DNA of 64,000 bases from an uncultured Latescibacterota bacterium (GTDB lineage Bacteria; Latescibacterota; UBA2968; UBA8231), in the NCBI GenBank assembly GCA_958295495.1, contig OY282352.1, forward strand, positions 3,288,548 through 3,352,547, given 5' to 3'. Below the pieces are notes generated by a model. The model saw only the letters and a program-made list of their open reading frames with translations, was not told where the DNA came from and made no database searches. This document shows, piece by piece, positions 17,888 to 26,430 of the stretch. Numbering within the stretch: the first letter of the stretch is position 1; every line of letters starts with the position of its first letter. The position numbers and the translations under genes were made by a program.

Positions 17888-18100
17888 ATGAATCGACTGC
17901 TTTTCAGCACTCTACTCCTCTCTCGCTTAGGCATCCACTTAGCCACCGCCGAGGTGGGTGTCTCTGAAGCTGATCCTTCGGCCAAGGCATGTAATTACTC
18001 GGAAAAGGCTCCAGGAATTCTGGCGGGATCATCCATGTCCTCACGCACCCAGAATACGCTCGTCGATCGGCCCCCCGCGTCGGTCCTCTTATCAGTCTAA
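17888..18100 (+). CDS. Small hypothetical protein with signal-peptide-like start
   Basis: 70 codons, AGGGAA 8 bases before ATG. The first 21 residues are hydrophobic with an AxA-like end (LATAEV). The remainder has low complexity and no recognised domain. It fills the 273-base gap between the sialidase and the sulfatase. It may be the surviving 5' end of a former secreted protein rather than a working gene. Confidence 0.3.
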   Translation: MNRLLFSTLLLSRLGIHLATAEVGVSEADPSAKACNYSEKAPGILAGSSMSSRTQNTLVDRPPASVLLSV

Positions 18101-18115
18101 AAGAAAGGAGCGGCT

Positions 18116-19654
18116 ATGCCCCGGCAAAAACCCAATATCATCTACATCCTCGCCGACGACATGGGATACGGCGATATGGGATGCAGCAACTCCGGCTGCA
18201 AAATTCCCACGCCCCACCTCGACCGCCTCGCTGCCGAGGGGATGCGCTTTACCGACGCCCACGCCTCCTCCAGCGTCTGCTCGCCCAGCCGCTACGCCCT
18301 GCTCACCGGTCGCTATTGCTGGCGTACGCCGCTCAAAAGCAGCGTTCTGTGGCCTTGGGACCCGCCCTTGATTGAGCCCGACCGTCTCACCGCGGCCAAG
18401 CTGCTGCGCCGGCAGGGCTACCGCACCGCCTGCATCGGCAAGTGGCACCTCGGCTGGGCATGGGCGACCAAGGACGGCAAACCAGCCTGCGGAGACGCTC
18501 CCATCGGCGGCCTCGACCGCGAGCAGCGCCAAGCCCTAGAGCGCAATATCGACTACAGCCAACCCATCGGCGGAGGTCCCCTAGCCTGCGGTTTCGACTA
18601 CTACTTTGGCGTCGATGTGCCGAATTTTCCACCCTACACTTGGTTTGAACAGGACCGGCTGGCCGCGGCTCCGACCGAGCAAAAGCCCGAGGAGATGTTC
18701 GGCCTGCCCGGGGCCATGAAGCCGGGCTGGAAACTGGAGGACATGGTCCCCGAATTCGTCCGCCGCGCCCGCGCCTACATCGCCGAAGCTGGCTCCGCCC
18801 CCTTTTTTCTCTACCTGCCGCTGACCTCGCCGCACACGCCGATTGTCCCCAACCAACCGTTTATCGGTCGCAGTGGGGCGGGCCTGTATGGCGATTTCGT
18901 CTGTGAAGTCGATTGGGTGGTCGGGGAAATTATGGCTGCGCTCGACGAGCAGGGGCTGACCGACGACGCGCTGTTCATCTTTACCAGCGACAACGGTCCC
19001 GAGTGCATTCCGGCTGCGGCCGGCGGCTGCTACGAGCACGCGCGCCAATTCGGCCACTACAGCATGGCCCATTTGCGCGGTGCTAAGCGCGACACTTGGG
19101 AGGGTGGCCACCGCGTGCCTTTTGTCGCTCGCTGGCCCGGGGTCACGCCGGCCGGCGCGGTGTGCGACCAGCTTGCTCTGTTGGGCGATTTTATGGCCAC
19201 CTGCGCCCAGTTGACCGGGGTTCAGTTGCCCACGGGAGCGGCCGAGGACAGCATTGGCATATTGCCCCTGTTGCAGGGGCAGATTGACGCGCCGGTGCGC
19301 CGCTCTGCCGTGCATCACAGTTGTTCGGGCCGCTTTGCCCTGCGCCAAGACGACTGGGTCTTTATCGACGCTCCCTCCGGCGACGACAACCGCGAGCCGG
19401 ACTGGTTCAAGGCGGAGCGGGGCTATCGCGACCACGATTTTCCCGGGGAACTGTTCAATCTCAAAGACGACATTGCTGAGCGGCAGAATCTGTACGACCA
19501 GCACCCGGATATCGTGCATAGCCTGTCGCGCCGCTTGCGGGAAATCAGAGCTAAAGGCGAGGCACTGGCCGGTTCCGGTTCTTATGACGGGACGCTGTCA
19601 ACCGAACTTCTCCCGTTGTACCAGTATAATGCGATCAGCCAATTCTCAGGTTAA
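18116..19654 (+). CDS. Sulfatase (arylsulfatase family, Cys-type)
   Basis: 512 residues; AAAGGAG 5 bases before ATG. The active-site signature is CSPSR at residues 55-59, in which Cys55 would be oxidised to formylglycine, followed by LTGR. Metal-binding pairs are present: DD at 14-15 in ILADDMGYGD and DN in FTSDNGPE; GKWHLG is conserved too. No signal peptide, so a cytoplasmic location is indicated, matching the neighbouring sialidase. Hydrolyses a sulfate ester, probably of a carbohydrate; the exact substrate cannot be inferred. No maturase is visible in the window. Confidence 0.9.
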   Translation: MPRQKPNIIYILADDMGYGDMGCSNSGCKIPTPHLDRLAAEGMRFTDAHASSSVCSPSRYALLTGRYCWRTPLKSSVLWPWDPPLIEPDRLTAAKLLRRQGYRTACIGKWHLGWAWATKDGKPACGDAPIGGLDREQRQALERNIDYSQPIGGGPLACGFDYYFGVDVPNFPPYTWFEQDRLAAAPTEQKPEEMFGLPGAMKPGWKLEDMVPEFVRRARAYIAEAGSAPFFLYLPLTSPHTPIVPNQPFIGRSGAGLYGDFVCEVDWVVGEIMAALDEQGLTDDALFIFTSDNGPECIPAAAGGCYEHARQFGHYSMAHLRGAKRDTWEGGHRVPFVARWPGVTPAGAVCDQLALLGDFMATCAQLTGVQLPTGAAEDSIGILPLLQGQIDAPVRRSAVHHSCSGRFALRQDDWVFIDAPSGDDNREPDWFKAERGYRDHDFPGELFNLKDDIAERQNLYDQHPDIVHSLSRRLREIRAKGEALAGSGSYDGTLSTELLPLYQYNAISQFSG

Positions 19655-19689
19655 GTACAAGCATCGCGTACCGACCAATGGTGTGATGG

Positions 19690-21231
19690 TTATTTAACCA
19701 ATATCGTCCTGCGAAGCCTCATCTCTGGGTCGGTTTGCAACCTATAGAAGTACACACCACTGCTGAGCTTACGGCCGGCATCGTCCCGCTCGTCCCAGAC
19801 CATGCGATATTTGCCGGGACTCTGATGGTCCAAAACAAAGGTTCGGACGCGCTGTCCTTCTACATCAAAAATAGACAATTCAGCCGATGCGGCGGTGGCT
19901 ATTTCATAGGGGAGGATGGTCGTGCTGCTATTGAAGGTGGTGCTATCGGGTTTGAGCGCCAGAAGCTGGGTTTTCAGTTCGTCGGACCACTCGTCTGGAT
20001 CGGTCACCACTGCCTTTTGAAAAAGCCTTTTCTTGCGGACTGCCTCGGCTATCTCTTCGATGGTACTACCGGGTTTGAGAGCGAGCAGCTTGGCTTTCAA
20101 CTTGTCGGACCATTCGTCTGGATCGGTCAACTCCGCCTGCTGCCAGATTCTCCGGCTTCTGCTATCCAGACTCGGCTCAGCCGCGACTTTGGACACTTTT
20201 GAAGTAATGCCGCAAGAGGGCAGCGTCACGGCGGCGAGGGGACATAGCAGTACCGCCGTCAACACGCGCGCCCGCGTGCCCATCCGGCGCGCACTGCTGC
20301 CAAGTGCCCTGCGGATTCTCAGTGCCAAATCCGATTCGGTTGCTGCAAAGGCGTTCATCGTGGGGATTCTACTTATCAAAGGATTTAAGTGAGCCGCCCG
20401 TTCGGCGACCTGAGCTAGGCCGCACGCATAGGCTTCCGAGCGGCCGGTGGCGCATACCACGAGATCGTCGCAGGCCTGTTCGGCTTCCCGCCGCAACATG
20501 CGGCCGCACAGCCACACGGCGGGATGGAAGAACAACACAGCGGAGACTAGTCGGTGCAGCAGCATCGTGAGGTTGTCCCAGCGGCGCACGTGTCCCAGCT
20601 CGTGCATGAGAATCAAGGCGAGTTTATCGGCGCTCAGTTTCTCCACGAGATCGGCGGGAAAGACAATGATCGGTCTCAGGATGCCCAACGCCATCGGCGA
20701 GCTGATAGAAGGGGAGGTTGCCACTTCGACCTTGGGATAGCAGTTGAGGGTCAGACGCGCTTGCTGCAGGGCGTCGCAAAGCGGGCCGTCGCGCTGCACT
20801 TGCGCCTGCTGCCGCAAGCACCAGACGATGCCGTAGCCGATCAGAATCCGCCCGATGAGCAACGCTGCGCCTACCATCCACAGTATCACTCCCCAGCCGA
20901 CTATAGTAAGTTGCACACTATTTGAGTCGATTGCCGGAGAAGTTGCTACGTGCATCGTTGGATGCTCAACGCGCAAGGACGCGAGGGCATCCCGACTGGG
21001 TTCCACCAGTGACACCAACGGCGTGAATAGCGTATAGGGCGAGCTGACCGCGATGGCGACGAGCGGCTTGAGCAGCACGACCGCCCACAACAGGTGGCGC
21101 AAGGCCGGCGACTTTATCGGCAACAGGCGACCGGCCACTAGGACTAAGACTGCCAGCGCCGCTAGTTCGATACTCAACTGACCAAACCAGCCGAATAGCT
21201 GGCTGCCTAGTCCGTTCAAAGCCGCATTCAT
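19690..21231 (-). CDS. BlaR1/MecR1-type M56 peptidase sensor fused to a FlgD-like Ig domain
   Basis: 513 residues. N-terminal helices lead to a zinc-protease core with HELGH near residues 209-213 and the third-ligand helix EAEQACDDLVV near 250, as in M56 proteases that cleave BlaI. A further membrane segment (VLTAVLLCPLAAVTLP) precedes an extracytoplasmic part. That part has no penicillin-binding domain. Instead it has two near-identical copies of DPDEWSD(K/E)LK..LLALK (about residues 365-390 and 405-430) and a final FlgD-like Ig domain (ELSIFDVEGQRVRTF ... LSSGVYFYRLQTD). Start overlaps the blaI stop (ATGA). Probable role: senses an envelope signal and inactivates the partner repressor. The signal is unknown. 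Confidence 0.82.
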   Translation of the reverse strand: MNAALNGLGSQLFGWFGQLSIELAALAVLVLVAGRLLPIKSPALRHLLWAVVLLKPLVAIAVSSPYTLFTPLVSLVEPSRDALASLRVEHPTMHVATSPAIDSNSVQLTIVGWGVILWMVGAALLIGRILIGYGIVWCLRQQAQVQRDGPLCDALQQARLTLNCYPKVEVATSPSISSPMALGILRPIIVFPADLVEKLSADKLALILMHELGHVRRWDNLTMLLHRLVSAVLFFHPAVWLCGRMLRREAEQACDDLVVCATGRSEAYACGLAQVAERAAHLNPLISRIPTMNAFAATESDLALRIRRALGSSARRMGTRARVLTAVLLCPLAAVTLPSCGITSKVSKVAAEPSLDSRSRRIWQQAELTDPDEWSDKLKAKLLALKPGSTIEEIAEAVRKKRLFQKAVVTDPDEWSDELKTQLLALKPDSTTFNSSTTILPYEIATAASAELSIFDVEGQRVRTFVLDHQSPGKYRMVWDERDDAGRKLSSGVYFYRLQTDPEMRLRRTILVK

Positions 21232-21635
21232 CGCTGACCTCCTTTTCTGCTCTCGAGGGCTCGGTCCAACTCCGCCCGGATCGCCGTCAACTCCTCGTCG
21301 CTGAGCGACTGGCCATCTAGCAGTTGGCTGACCAGCGCTTCGGCCGAGCCGGAAAAGAACGCGTCGATGACTTCGCCCAGCGAGCGCCGCCCCATGTCCT
21401 CGCGCGTGACCACCGGGCGATAGAGATCGGACCGGCCTGCGCGCTCCGAGACCACAAAGCCCTTCTCGCGTAGGATGCGCATTATGGTCAGCACGGTATT
21501 GTAGGCCATCGGCTTGACGGTCGTTAGCCGCTCCTGCACCTGCTTGACGGCTGCGGGCGACTCATCCCACAGGACGTTCATAATGAGCGTTTCGAGGGGG
21601 GTTAGCTTCTTGTCGGGTTTGTCTCTAATTGCCAT
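21228..21635 (-). CDS. blaI: BlaI/MecI-family transcriptional repressor
   Basis: 135 residues from ATG 21635 (AAAGG 8 bases upstream; a longer frame to 21668 has no site). Winged-helix features: TPLETLIMNVLWDESPAAVKQV, YNTVLTIMRILREKGFV, then SDLYRPVVTREDM, and a C-terminal dimerisation part (LVSQLLDGQSLSDEELTAI). BlaI proteins bind palindromic operators as dimers and are cleaved when the M56 partner is activated. Here the partner overlaps downstream. The upstream thioredoxin gene ends 11 bases before, so blaI is transcribed from the operator-flanked promoter at 23.65 kb. Expected to repress its own operon. Confidence 0.88.
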   Translation of the reverse strand: MAIRDKPDKKLTPLETLIMNVLWDESPAAVKQVQERLTTVKPMAYNTVLTIMRILREKGFVVSERAGRSDLYRPVVTREDMGRRSLGEVIDAFFSGSAEALVSQLLDGQSLSDEELTAIRAELDRALESRKGGQR

Positions 21636-21646
21636 GATAGGCCCTT

Positions 21647-22924
21647 TCAATTTTCTGCCAATACCCACTGCAACTGATGCGCCATTGCCGTGCTAAAATC
21701 AGTACCTAATCCCTTGCGTTCATAGCGAATCTGTCCGTCCTGATCAATAATACACGTATAGGGGATCTCATTAGAACCAAACGCCTTTCGCATTTCCAAA
21801 TCACCCAATACAAATGTTAGATTTGGTGCGCTCTGGTAGCGAAAGTTCGCCACCATATCTCTGCGCTCTGAAGAATCTTGGTCGATATTCACTGCTAAAA
21901 ATTCAACGTTTTGCTCGTGAAATTGCTCCTTGAGTTTTTGCAGATAGGGCAACTCTTCAATGCACGGGCTACACCATCCCGCCCAAAACGTCACTACCAC
22001 AGCCCTGCCCTGCAAATCTGCTGAAGTGATCTTCTCGCCGTCCAGCTTTTGCACCGCAAGGGTCGGTGCAGGTCGTGAGATCCGCTCATTTTCAACGCGT
22101 TGGATAATTTTTTTATCCCACTCGGCCTTTGAGGAAGCATAGGCTTTGCTCATCCCTATGCCTGAGCCAAATTTCCCTACATAAGCTTGGCTCCACAATT
22201 CCGCAACATCTCGACGCACGACCGAAGTTAGCAATAATTCTGCTGCCAGTTCATAAGCCTCGCTATAGGCTTTTTGATCAATGTAAATCCGCAGCAAATT
22301 GGCCTTTGCGCGATCTACGGCGGCCTGCCGAGATGCCAGTTCGAGGTCGCCCAAGTCCTCGCGAGTTTGCCATCCGCGAATCGCGGTTTTTATTTCTGCA
22401 ACAGCTCGATCGCGTTGCCCAACGAGTTGGTAAGCATGTGCCAATAGCTCGCGACAGCGTAGTTCTTCTTTGCCGTTAATTCTCCATTTTTCTTGCTTTT
22501 GCAATGCTTCTTTTAATGCATTCTGTGCATATAAAAGCGTTTTATCAGACCGAACCTGCTCGTCCACAAGTACCCGAGCAGCAGCTTCATAAGCATCGTG
22601 GGAATACATTCGCAATGCGAGCATTTTTTCAGACAGCTCAATCAACAGGCGTGGATCATCGGTGACCTGTTGGTAATAATCCAACAGTGTAATGGAGATG
22701 TCGCCTTTCAGAAAGGTATTGGGATAATCTGCAAGTAATTGCTCAAGTCCCAAAATGCCTTCCCAATACTGCTCTGTGGTATCGAAAGAGTAGTATCCAT
22801 TCTTAAGTTGGTGAAACCGCTTCATCTCTTCTTCTGAATGGGTTGGCTGTTGTGCAAGACACAGAGAATATGCAGTTAGACACATGGCCAAGCTCGCTAA
22901 TATTCTGTACTTGTTGAAATACAT
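21647..22924 (-). CDS. TlpA-like thioredoxin with N-terminal helical repeat region
   Basis: 425 residues from ATG 22924 (GTGAGG upstream); a GTG at 22936 in frame is less likely because the signal peptide starts at the ATG (KYRILASLAMCLTAYSLCLA). Residues about 30-270 are helical and TPR-like. The C-terminal domain is a TlpA/ResA-type thioredoxin with GRAVVVTFWAGWCSPCIEE (CxxC at about 316-319) and a cis-Pro segment (NEIPYTCIID). Likely periplasmic or surface-exposed and acting in disulfide reduction. It lies between a decayed blaI-blaR copy and the intact blaI in one transcript, so it is the probable effector of this regulon. Confidence 0.82.
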   Translation of the reverse strand: MYFNKYRILASLAMCLTAYSLCLAQQPTHSEEEMKRFHQLKNGYYSFDTTEQYWEGILGLEQLLADYPNTFLKGDISITLLDYYQQVTDDPRLLIELSEKMLALRMYSHDAYEAAARVLVDEQVRSDKTLLYAQNALKEALQKQEKWRINGKEELRCRELLAHAYQLVGQRDRAVAEIKTAIRGWQTREDLGDLELASRQAAVDRAKANLLRIYIDQKAYSEAYELAAELLLTSVVRRDVAELWSQAYVGKFGSGIGMSKAYASSKAEWDKKIIQRVENERISRPAPTLAVQKLDGEKITSADLQGRAVVVTFWAGWCSPCIEELPYLQKLKEQFHEQNVEFLAVNIDQDSSERRDMVANFRYQSAPNLTFVLGDLEMRKAFGSNEIPYTCIIDQDGQIRYERKGLGTDFSTAMAHQLQWVLAEN

Positions 22925-22932
22925 CCTAAACC

Positions 22933-23623
22933 TCACTTTCTATTGGTCCAAATCAGATTCAATGTGTGCATCACATCTTGCTCTGAGCGATCTGTTCTCA
23001 ATAACACATAGTATATCCCATCAGGTAATCCCCGTTTAGATAAGAACACAGTATGAGAACCCGGCGCGTGTGTTTTATTTACAGGCTGGGCCACCCGTGT
23101 CCCCTGCATATTGAAGCAATCGAGTTCTATAAAGACGGAGTCTCGATTAACCGTTTCTGGAATCTAATACGCAATTTTTACCAGTGAATCTCGTGGCGCA
23201 CTTTCCACTCTGAGGTCCAGTTTTTCTGTTTGTGGGGCTGCATCGCCACTTGTATTGGAAAAGAGATTCTCATCCCGACTTGGCTCAGCCGAGACTTTGG
23301 ACGCTTTCGAGGTAGTGCTACAAGAGGACAAAGGCGCGGCAGCGAGGGGGCATAGCAGTACCGCCGCCAACACGCCCGCCCGCGTGCCCATCCGGCGCGC
23401 ACTGCCGCCAAGCGTCCTGCGGATTCTCAGTGCCAAATCCGATTCTGCTGCAAAGGCTTTCATCGTGGGGATTCTACTTATCAAAGGGTTTAAGTGAGCC
23501 GCCCGTTCGGCGACGTGGGCTAGGCCGTGCGCGTAGGCTTCTGAGCGGCCAGTGGTACATTCGTCCCACAGGACATTCATAATGAGCGTTTCGAGCCGAG
23601 CGAGGTTTGTCTCTAATTGCCAT
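22933..23623 (-). pseudogene. Deletion-fused blaI-M56-FlgD pseudogene
   Basis: A decayed duplicate of the downstream blaI plus M56 gene. It begins ATG GCA ATT AGA GAC AAA CC like blaI, with the same 14 bases upstream. It then loses several codons, keeps the blaI segment encoding LIMNVLWDE, and jumps to the M56 gene at TGRSEAYAHGLAHVAERAAH. The HELGH region is missing. It continues through the second membrane segment to a TAG at 23164-23166 and then, in the same frame, to a FlgD-like tail (VFIELDCFNMQGTRV, GLPDGIYYVLLRTD) ending at 22933. The TPDEWSD repeats of the intact gene are absent. A stretch from 23580 down is open and might still be translated. Confidence 0.8.
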
Positions 23624-23634
23624 GATAAGCCCTT

Positions 23635-23654
23635 TCAACTAAGAATTTAGTTGA
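23635..23654. promoter_or_regulatory. Predicted BlaI operator O1
   Basis: Inverted repeat with 8-bp arms TCAACTAA / TTAGTTGA around a 4-base centre. It covers the expected transcription start and touches the -10 box. It has the same arms as O2, with centres 44 bp apart (about four helical turns). Confidence 0.7.
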
Positions 23655-23682
23655 ATATACTCAACGGCACTCGGCTTGTCAA
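23654..23682 (-). promoter_or_regulatory. Sigma70-type promoter of the BlaI/TlpA/M56 operon
   Basis: On the minus strand: -35 TTGACA (23682-23677, perfect), 17-base spacer, -10 TATATT (23659-23654). It overlaps O2 at the -35 and O1 at the -10, so a repressor bound at either would block polymerase. The first start codon downstream is that of the pseudogene at 23623. Confidence 0.8.
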
Positions 23683-23698
23683 CTAAAATTTTAGTTGA
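23679..23698. promoter_or_regulatory. Predicted BlaI operator O2
   Basis: A perfect 20-bp palindrome with core CAACTAAAATTTTAGTTG, overlapping the -35 hexamer of the promoter. AT-rich in a GC-rich setting. Confidence 0.75.
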
Positions 23699-23841
23699 TA
23701 TGAAAAAGATCGCGGATAGATCGCATTGACTGTTATTCTGTGATGGAATTAGTTAGAATGATACGGCCAGATACGAGTTCATTTCGCAGAGCGACCGAAA
23801 ATTGAGAGCCTGCCCTGAGCAAAGTCTAAGGGAGCGCCACC

Positions 23842-24603
23842 ATGCCCGACTACATCTCCTATAAAGCCGCTTATGACCGCGACGGCTTCGTCCTCGTGCG
23901 CAACTTCCTGCCCCCCGACGAACTCGCAAACCTAACGACTCAAGTCGCCCGCTACATCCGCGAAGTGGTGCCGACTCTGCCCGATCAGGCCGCCTTCTAC
24001 CAAGACAAGGACCGCCCCGAAACCCTGAAACAACTACAGAAGATGGGCGATTACGACGCCTTCTTCGCCGCGTACCGCGACCAGCCGCGCTGGAAGGCCC
24101 TCGCCCAGACCCTCATCGGCGAAGCCGCGCAGGTAAGCCAGCCCGAGTGGTTCAACAAGCCGCCGCAGACCGAACACCCCACGCCGCCGCATCAGGACAA
24201 TTTCTACTTCAACCTCACGCCGCCCAACGTCGCCTCCATTTGGCTGGCCCTCGACCCGGTTGACGAAGAAAACGGCTGTCTGCGCTACAGCCCCGGCTCG
24301 CACCGCAAGGGCATCCGGCCGCACAACCGCACCGCGGTCCTCGGTTTTTCACAGGGCATTGCCGATTACGGCCCCCAAGACCAAGCCAACGAAGTCGCGG
24401 TGCATTTGCAGCCCGGCGACGCGGTAGTCCACCACGGCGAAGTCATCCATCGGGCCGACCCCAATCGCTCACCGCAGCGCCACCGCCAAGCGTTTGCCAT
24501 GGTCTTTGAAGGCGTCAGTTGCAAAGTGGATGAGGAAGGTCGGCGCAGATACCAAGAGTCCCTGCAAAGCCAGCATCAGAGCATGAGGCTGGAGACCTCT
24601 TAG
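23842..24603 (+). CDS. Phytanoyl-CoA dioxygenase (PhyH) family protein
   Basis: 253 residues, ATG 23842 after GGGAGCGCCACC. The iron triad is complete: H117 and D119 in PPHQDN, distal H203 in EVIHRADPNRS, with R209 placed to bind 2-oxoglutarate. PGSHRKG before the distal site is also typical. It belongs to a different PhyH branch from the pair at 12-14 kb (short insert, HQDN motif). Stands alone, divergent from the BlaI operon and convergent with vapBC. Substrate unknown. Confidence 0.87.
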   Translation: MPDYISYKAAYDRDGFVLVRNFLPPDELANLTTQVARYIREVVPTLPDQAAFYQDKDRPETLKQLQKMGDYDAFFAAYRDQPRWKALAQTLIGEAAQVSQPEWFNKPPQTEHPTPPHQDNFYFNLTPPNVASIWLALDPVDEENGCLRYSPGSHRKGIRPHNRTAVLGFSQGIADYGPQDQANEVAVHLQPGDAVVHHGEVIHRADPNRSPQRHRQAFAMVFEGVSCKVDEEGRRRYQESLQSQHQSMRLETS

Positions 24604-24633
24604 AACTAAGCGACTCGAAAGAACGCCGAGAGG

Positions 24634-25023
24634 TTAGGGGTCCCACAGGCGGACCCCTAACACGTTGCCAAAGTGGTTGTCAAAAGTGATCAGAACCGAG
24701 CCGGTCTCAATGGCCTGAGCCGATAGCCAGATAGCATTAATAGGTATAGGCGTACCGGCCCTCTTCAGTGCATCCTTGATCTGACCGTAAACCTCGGCCG
24801 TCTCGGTGGACAATTCGAGCGTGCGCACGGTGGGTTTGGCTAAAAACCCAGCCAAACGGGCGCGATTCTCTTTCATCCGCGTCCCCCCGCGAAAACCGGC
24901 GAACAATTCGCCGAGCACGATGATGGACATAAACACGCACTCTGCCTGCCCCAAGGCTTCGAGTACGCGCTCGTCGCCGTTCCACAGGGCACTTAACGCA
25001 TTGGTATCCAACAGGACCTTCAC
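24634..25023 (-). CDS. vapC: VapC-like PIN-domain toxin with one catalytic acid missing
   Basis: 129 residues. PIN ribonuclease features are LLDTN (D6), VLGELFAGF (E39) and FDNHFGNV (D115). The third acidic position, usually Asp in 'PIPxNDxWIAA', is Ala97 here (PIPINAIWLSA, codon GCT). PIN nucleases bind Mg with three to four acids, so activity may be weakened or lost. The start overlaps the stop of the antitoxin gene (ATGA). Toxins of this group cleave tRNA or rRNA; the target is unknown. Confidence 0.85.
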   Translation of the reverse strand: MKVLLDTNALSALWNGDERVLEALGQAECVFMSIIVLGELFAGFRGGTRMKENRARLAGFLAKPTVRTLELSTETAEVYGQIKDALKRAGTPIPINAIWLSAQAIETGSVLITFDNHFGNVLGVRLWDP

Positions 25024-25259
25024 TGCCAGTCCTCAGGATCTATTTGGCGGCGAGTCGAGGCGTCGAATGCCGTGCGTTCCTCGGTGCTCCACGCGCCGCA
25101 CTGATCCAAAAAGTCAGCTCGGTGATTCGTCGGCTGCAGCCCCAAGGCCTCCTTCAGCACACCGTTTATAGTCTTGTTTAGACTTTTTCCCTCAGCGGCG
25201 GCTTTCTTGCGTATGAGTTGGGCCAAGGCATCGTCCATGTGGATAGTCAGAGATTCCAT
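25020..25259 (-). CDS. vapB: VapB-like ribbon-helix-helix antitoxin
   Basis: 79 residues. The N-terminus (SLTIHMDDALAQLIRKKAAAEGKSLNKTINGVLKEAL) fits a CopG/RHH DNA-binding dimer, and the acidic C-terminus (TRRQIDPEDWQ) would wrap the toxin. GAGG lies 8 bases before ATG. The AT-rich upstream region (25265-25300) holds ATTTAT and ATAAAT half sites facing each other, a possible autoregulatory operator. Overlaps vapC by 4 bases. Confidence 0.82.
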   Translation of the reverse strand: MESLTIHMDDALAQLIRKKAAAEGKSLNKTINGVLKEALGLQPTNHRADFLDQCGAWSTEERTAFDASTRRQIDPEDWQ

Positions 25260-25390
25260 ATTTTTGCCTCATATTTATGGTTCATAATAAATTATAAATG
25301 TAGTTCAAAACGCACTGATCTTCCAGCTTTTCTGCGCCGAGCTGGCTTCCAGATTGGACACTCGCTAAGGCCGGCGTCCCCGGGTCGAGG

Positions 25391-25419
25391 TTGAAAGTTC
25401 ATTAAAACGGCAATACATT
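25391..25419 (+). promoter_or_regulatory. Candidate promoter for the epimerase-efflux gene run
   Basis: TTGAAA (25391-25396), 17-base spacer, TACATT (25414-25419). It is followed by a 5' leader with the palindrome CGGCAAATTGCCG (25451-25463) and an AAAGGAG ribosome site before ATG 25493. Confidence 0.5.
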
Positions 25420-25492
25420 TCTATGCTGTTTAACTTAGGAGTAAAGCGAGCGGCAAATTGCCGGACCACCAGCAGAGAAAGGAGCCTACATA

Positions 25493-26428
25493 ATGCGCGT
25501 GCTGATCACCGGCGGCGCGGGTTTCTTGGGGTCGCATCTCAGCGACCTTCTGCTGGAAAAAGGTTGCGAAATCATCTGCATGGACAACTTCCTCACGGGC
25601 CGGCCCGCAAACATCGCCCATCTGCTCAGCCATCCGCGATTCCAGTGTATTCAACACGATGTCACCAACTACATCCACGTAGATGGGCCGCTCGACTTCA
25701 TCCTACATCTCGCCAGCCCAGCTAGCCCGGCCGACTTCGAGAGATTGGGCATCAACATCCTCAAGGTCGGCGCGTTGGGTACGCACAAGACCTTGGGGTT
25801 GGCCGTGGCCAAGCAGGCCAAGTTCCTGCTGGCCTCCACTTCGGAAGTCTATGGCGACCCCTTGGTACATCCCCAGTCCGAGGAGTACCTCGGCAACGTC
25901 AACCCCATTGGCATCCGCGGCGTGTACGACGAGGCCAAACGCTTTGCCGAGGCCATGACCATGGCGTACCACCGCCTGCACGGCACGGACGTGCGCATTG
26001 CGCGCATATTCAATACCTATGGCGAGCGCATGCGCCAAGACGACGGCCGGGCCGTGCCCAACTTCATCATCCAAGCCCTCAAGGGCCGCGATCTGACTGT
26101 GTATGGCGATGGCCAGCAAACGCGCAGCATCTGCCATTACAGCGATTTGATCGCTGGTCTCTATAAGCTCATGTTGTCCGACGTGGCGACCCCGGTCAAT
26201 CTCGGCAACCCCGGTGAAATCACCATGCTGGACTTGGCCCGCAAGGTCATCGCCATGACCGGTGCCAAGAGCCGCATCACCTTCTGCGACCTACCGCAGG
26301 ACGACCCCCGGGTCCGCCTGCCCGACATTGCCAAGGCCCGCTCCCTACTCGGCTGGACGCCCTGCGTGGGGTCGGACGAAGGGTTGGGCCGGACGATTGC
26401 ATGGTTCAAACGAGAATTGGAGAAATAA
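25493..26428 (+). CDS. UDP-glucuronate decarboxylase-like NAD-dependent epimerase/dehydratase
   Basis: 311 residues of an extended short-chain dehydrogenase. NAD site [10 protein letters not shown] (residues 6-15), catalytic Ser/Thr in [12 protein letters not shown] and YxxxK as Y145/K149 in [14 protein letters not shown]. The last segment resembles UXS enzymes (NPVGIRSCYDEGKR), which make UDP-xylose from UDP-glucuronate. Related dTDP-sugar dehydratases remain possible. The next gene starts 2 bases after the stop. It is followed by a DUF6807-like protein and an efflux system, an unusual setting for a cell-wall sugar enzyme. Confidence 0.8.
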   Translation: MRVLITGGAGFLGSHLSDLLLEKGCEIICMDNFLTGRPANIAHLLSHPRFQCIQHDVTNYIHVDGPLDFILHLASPASPADFERLGINILKVGALGTHKTLGLAVAKQAKFLLASTSEVYGDPLVHPQSEEYLGNVNPIGIRGVYDEAKRFAEAMTMAYHRLHGTDVRIARIFNTYGERMRQDDGRAVPNFIIQALKGRDLTVYGDGQQTRSICHYSDLIAGLYKLMLSDVATPVNLGNPGEITMLDLARKVIAMTGAKSRITFCDLPQDDPRVRLPDIAKARSLLGWTPCVGSDEGLGRTIAWFKRELEK

Positions 26429-26430
26429 CT

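Noticed and set aside
16699..23166. Two in-frame TAG codons (16699 and 23164) suggested amber recoding.
   Set aside because: TAG is used as a normal stop in the window (for example at 16798-16800), and both cases sit in clearly decayed copies.
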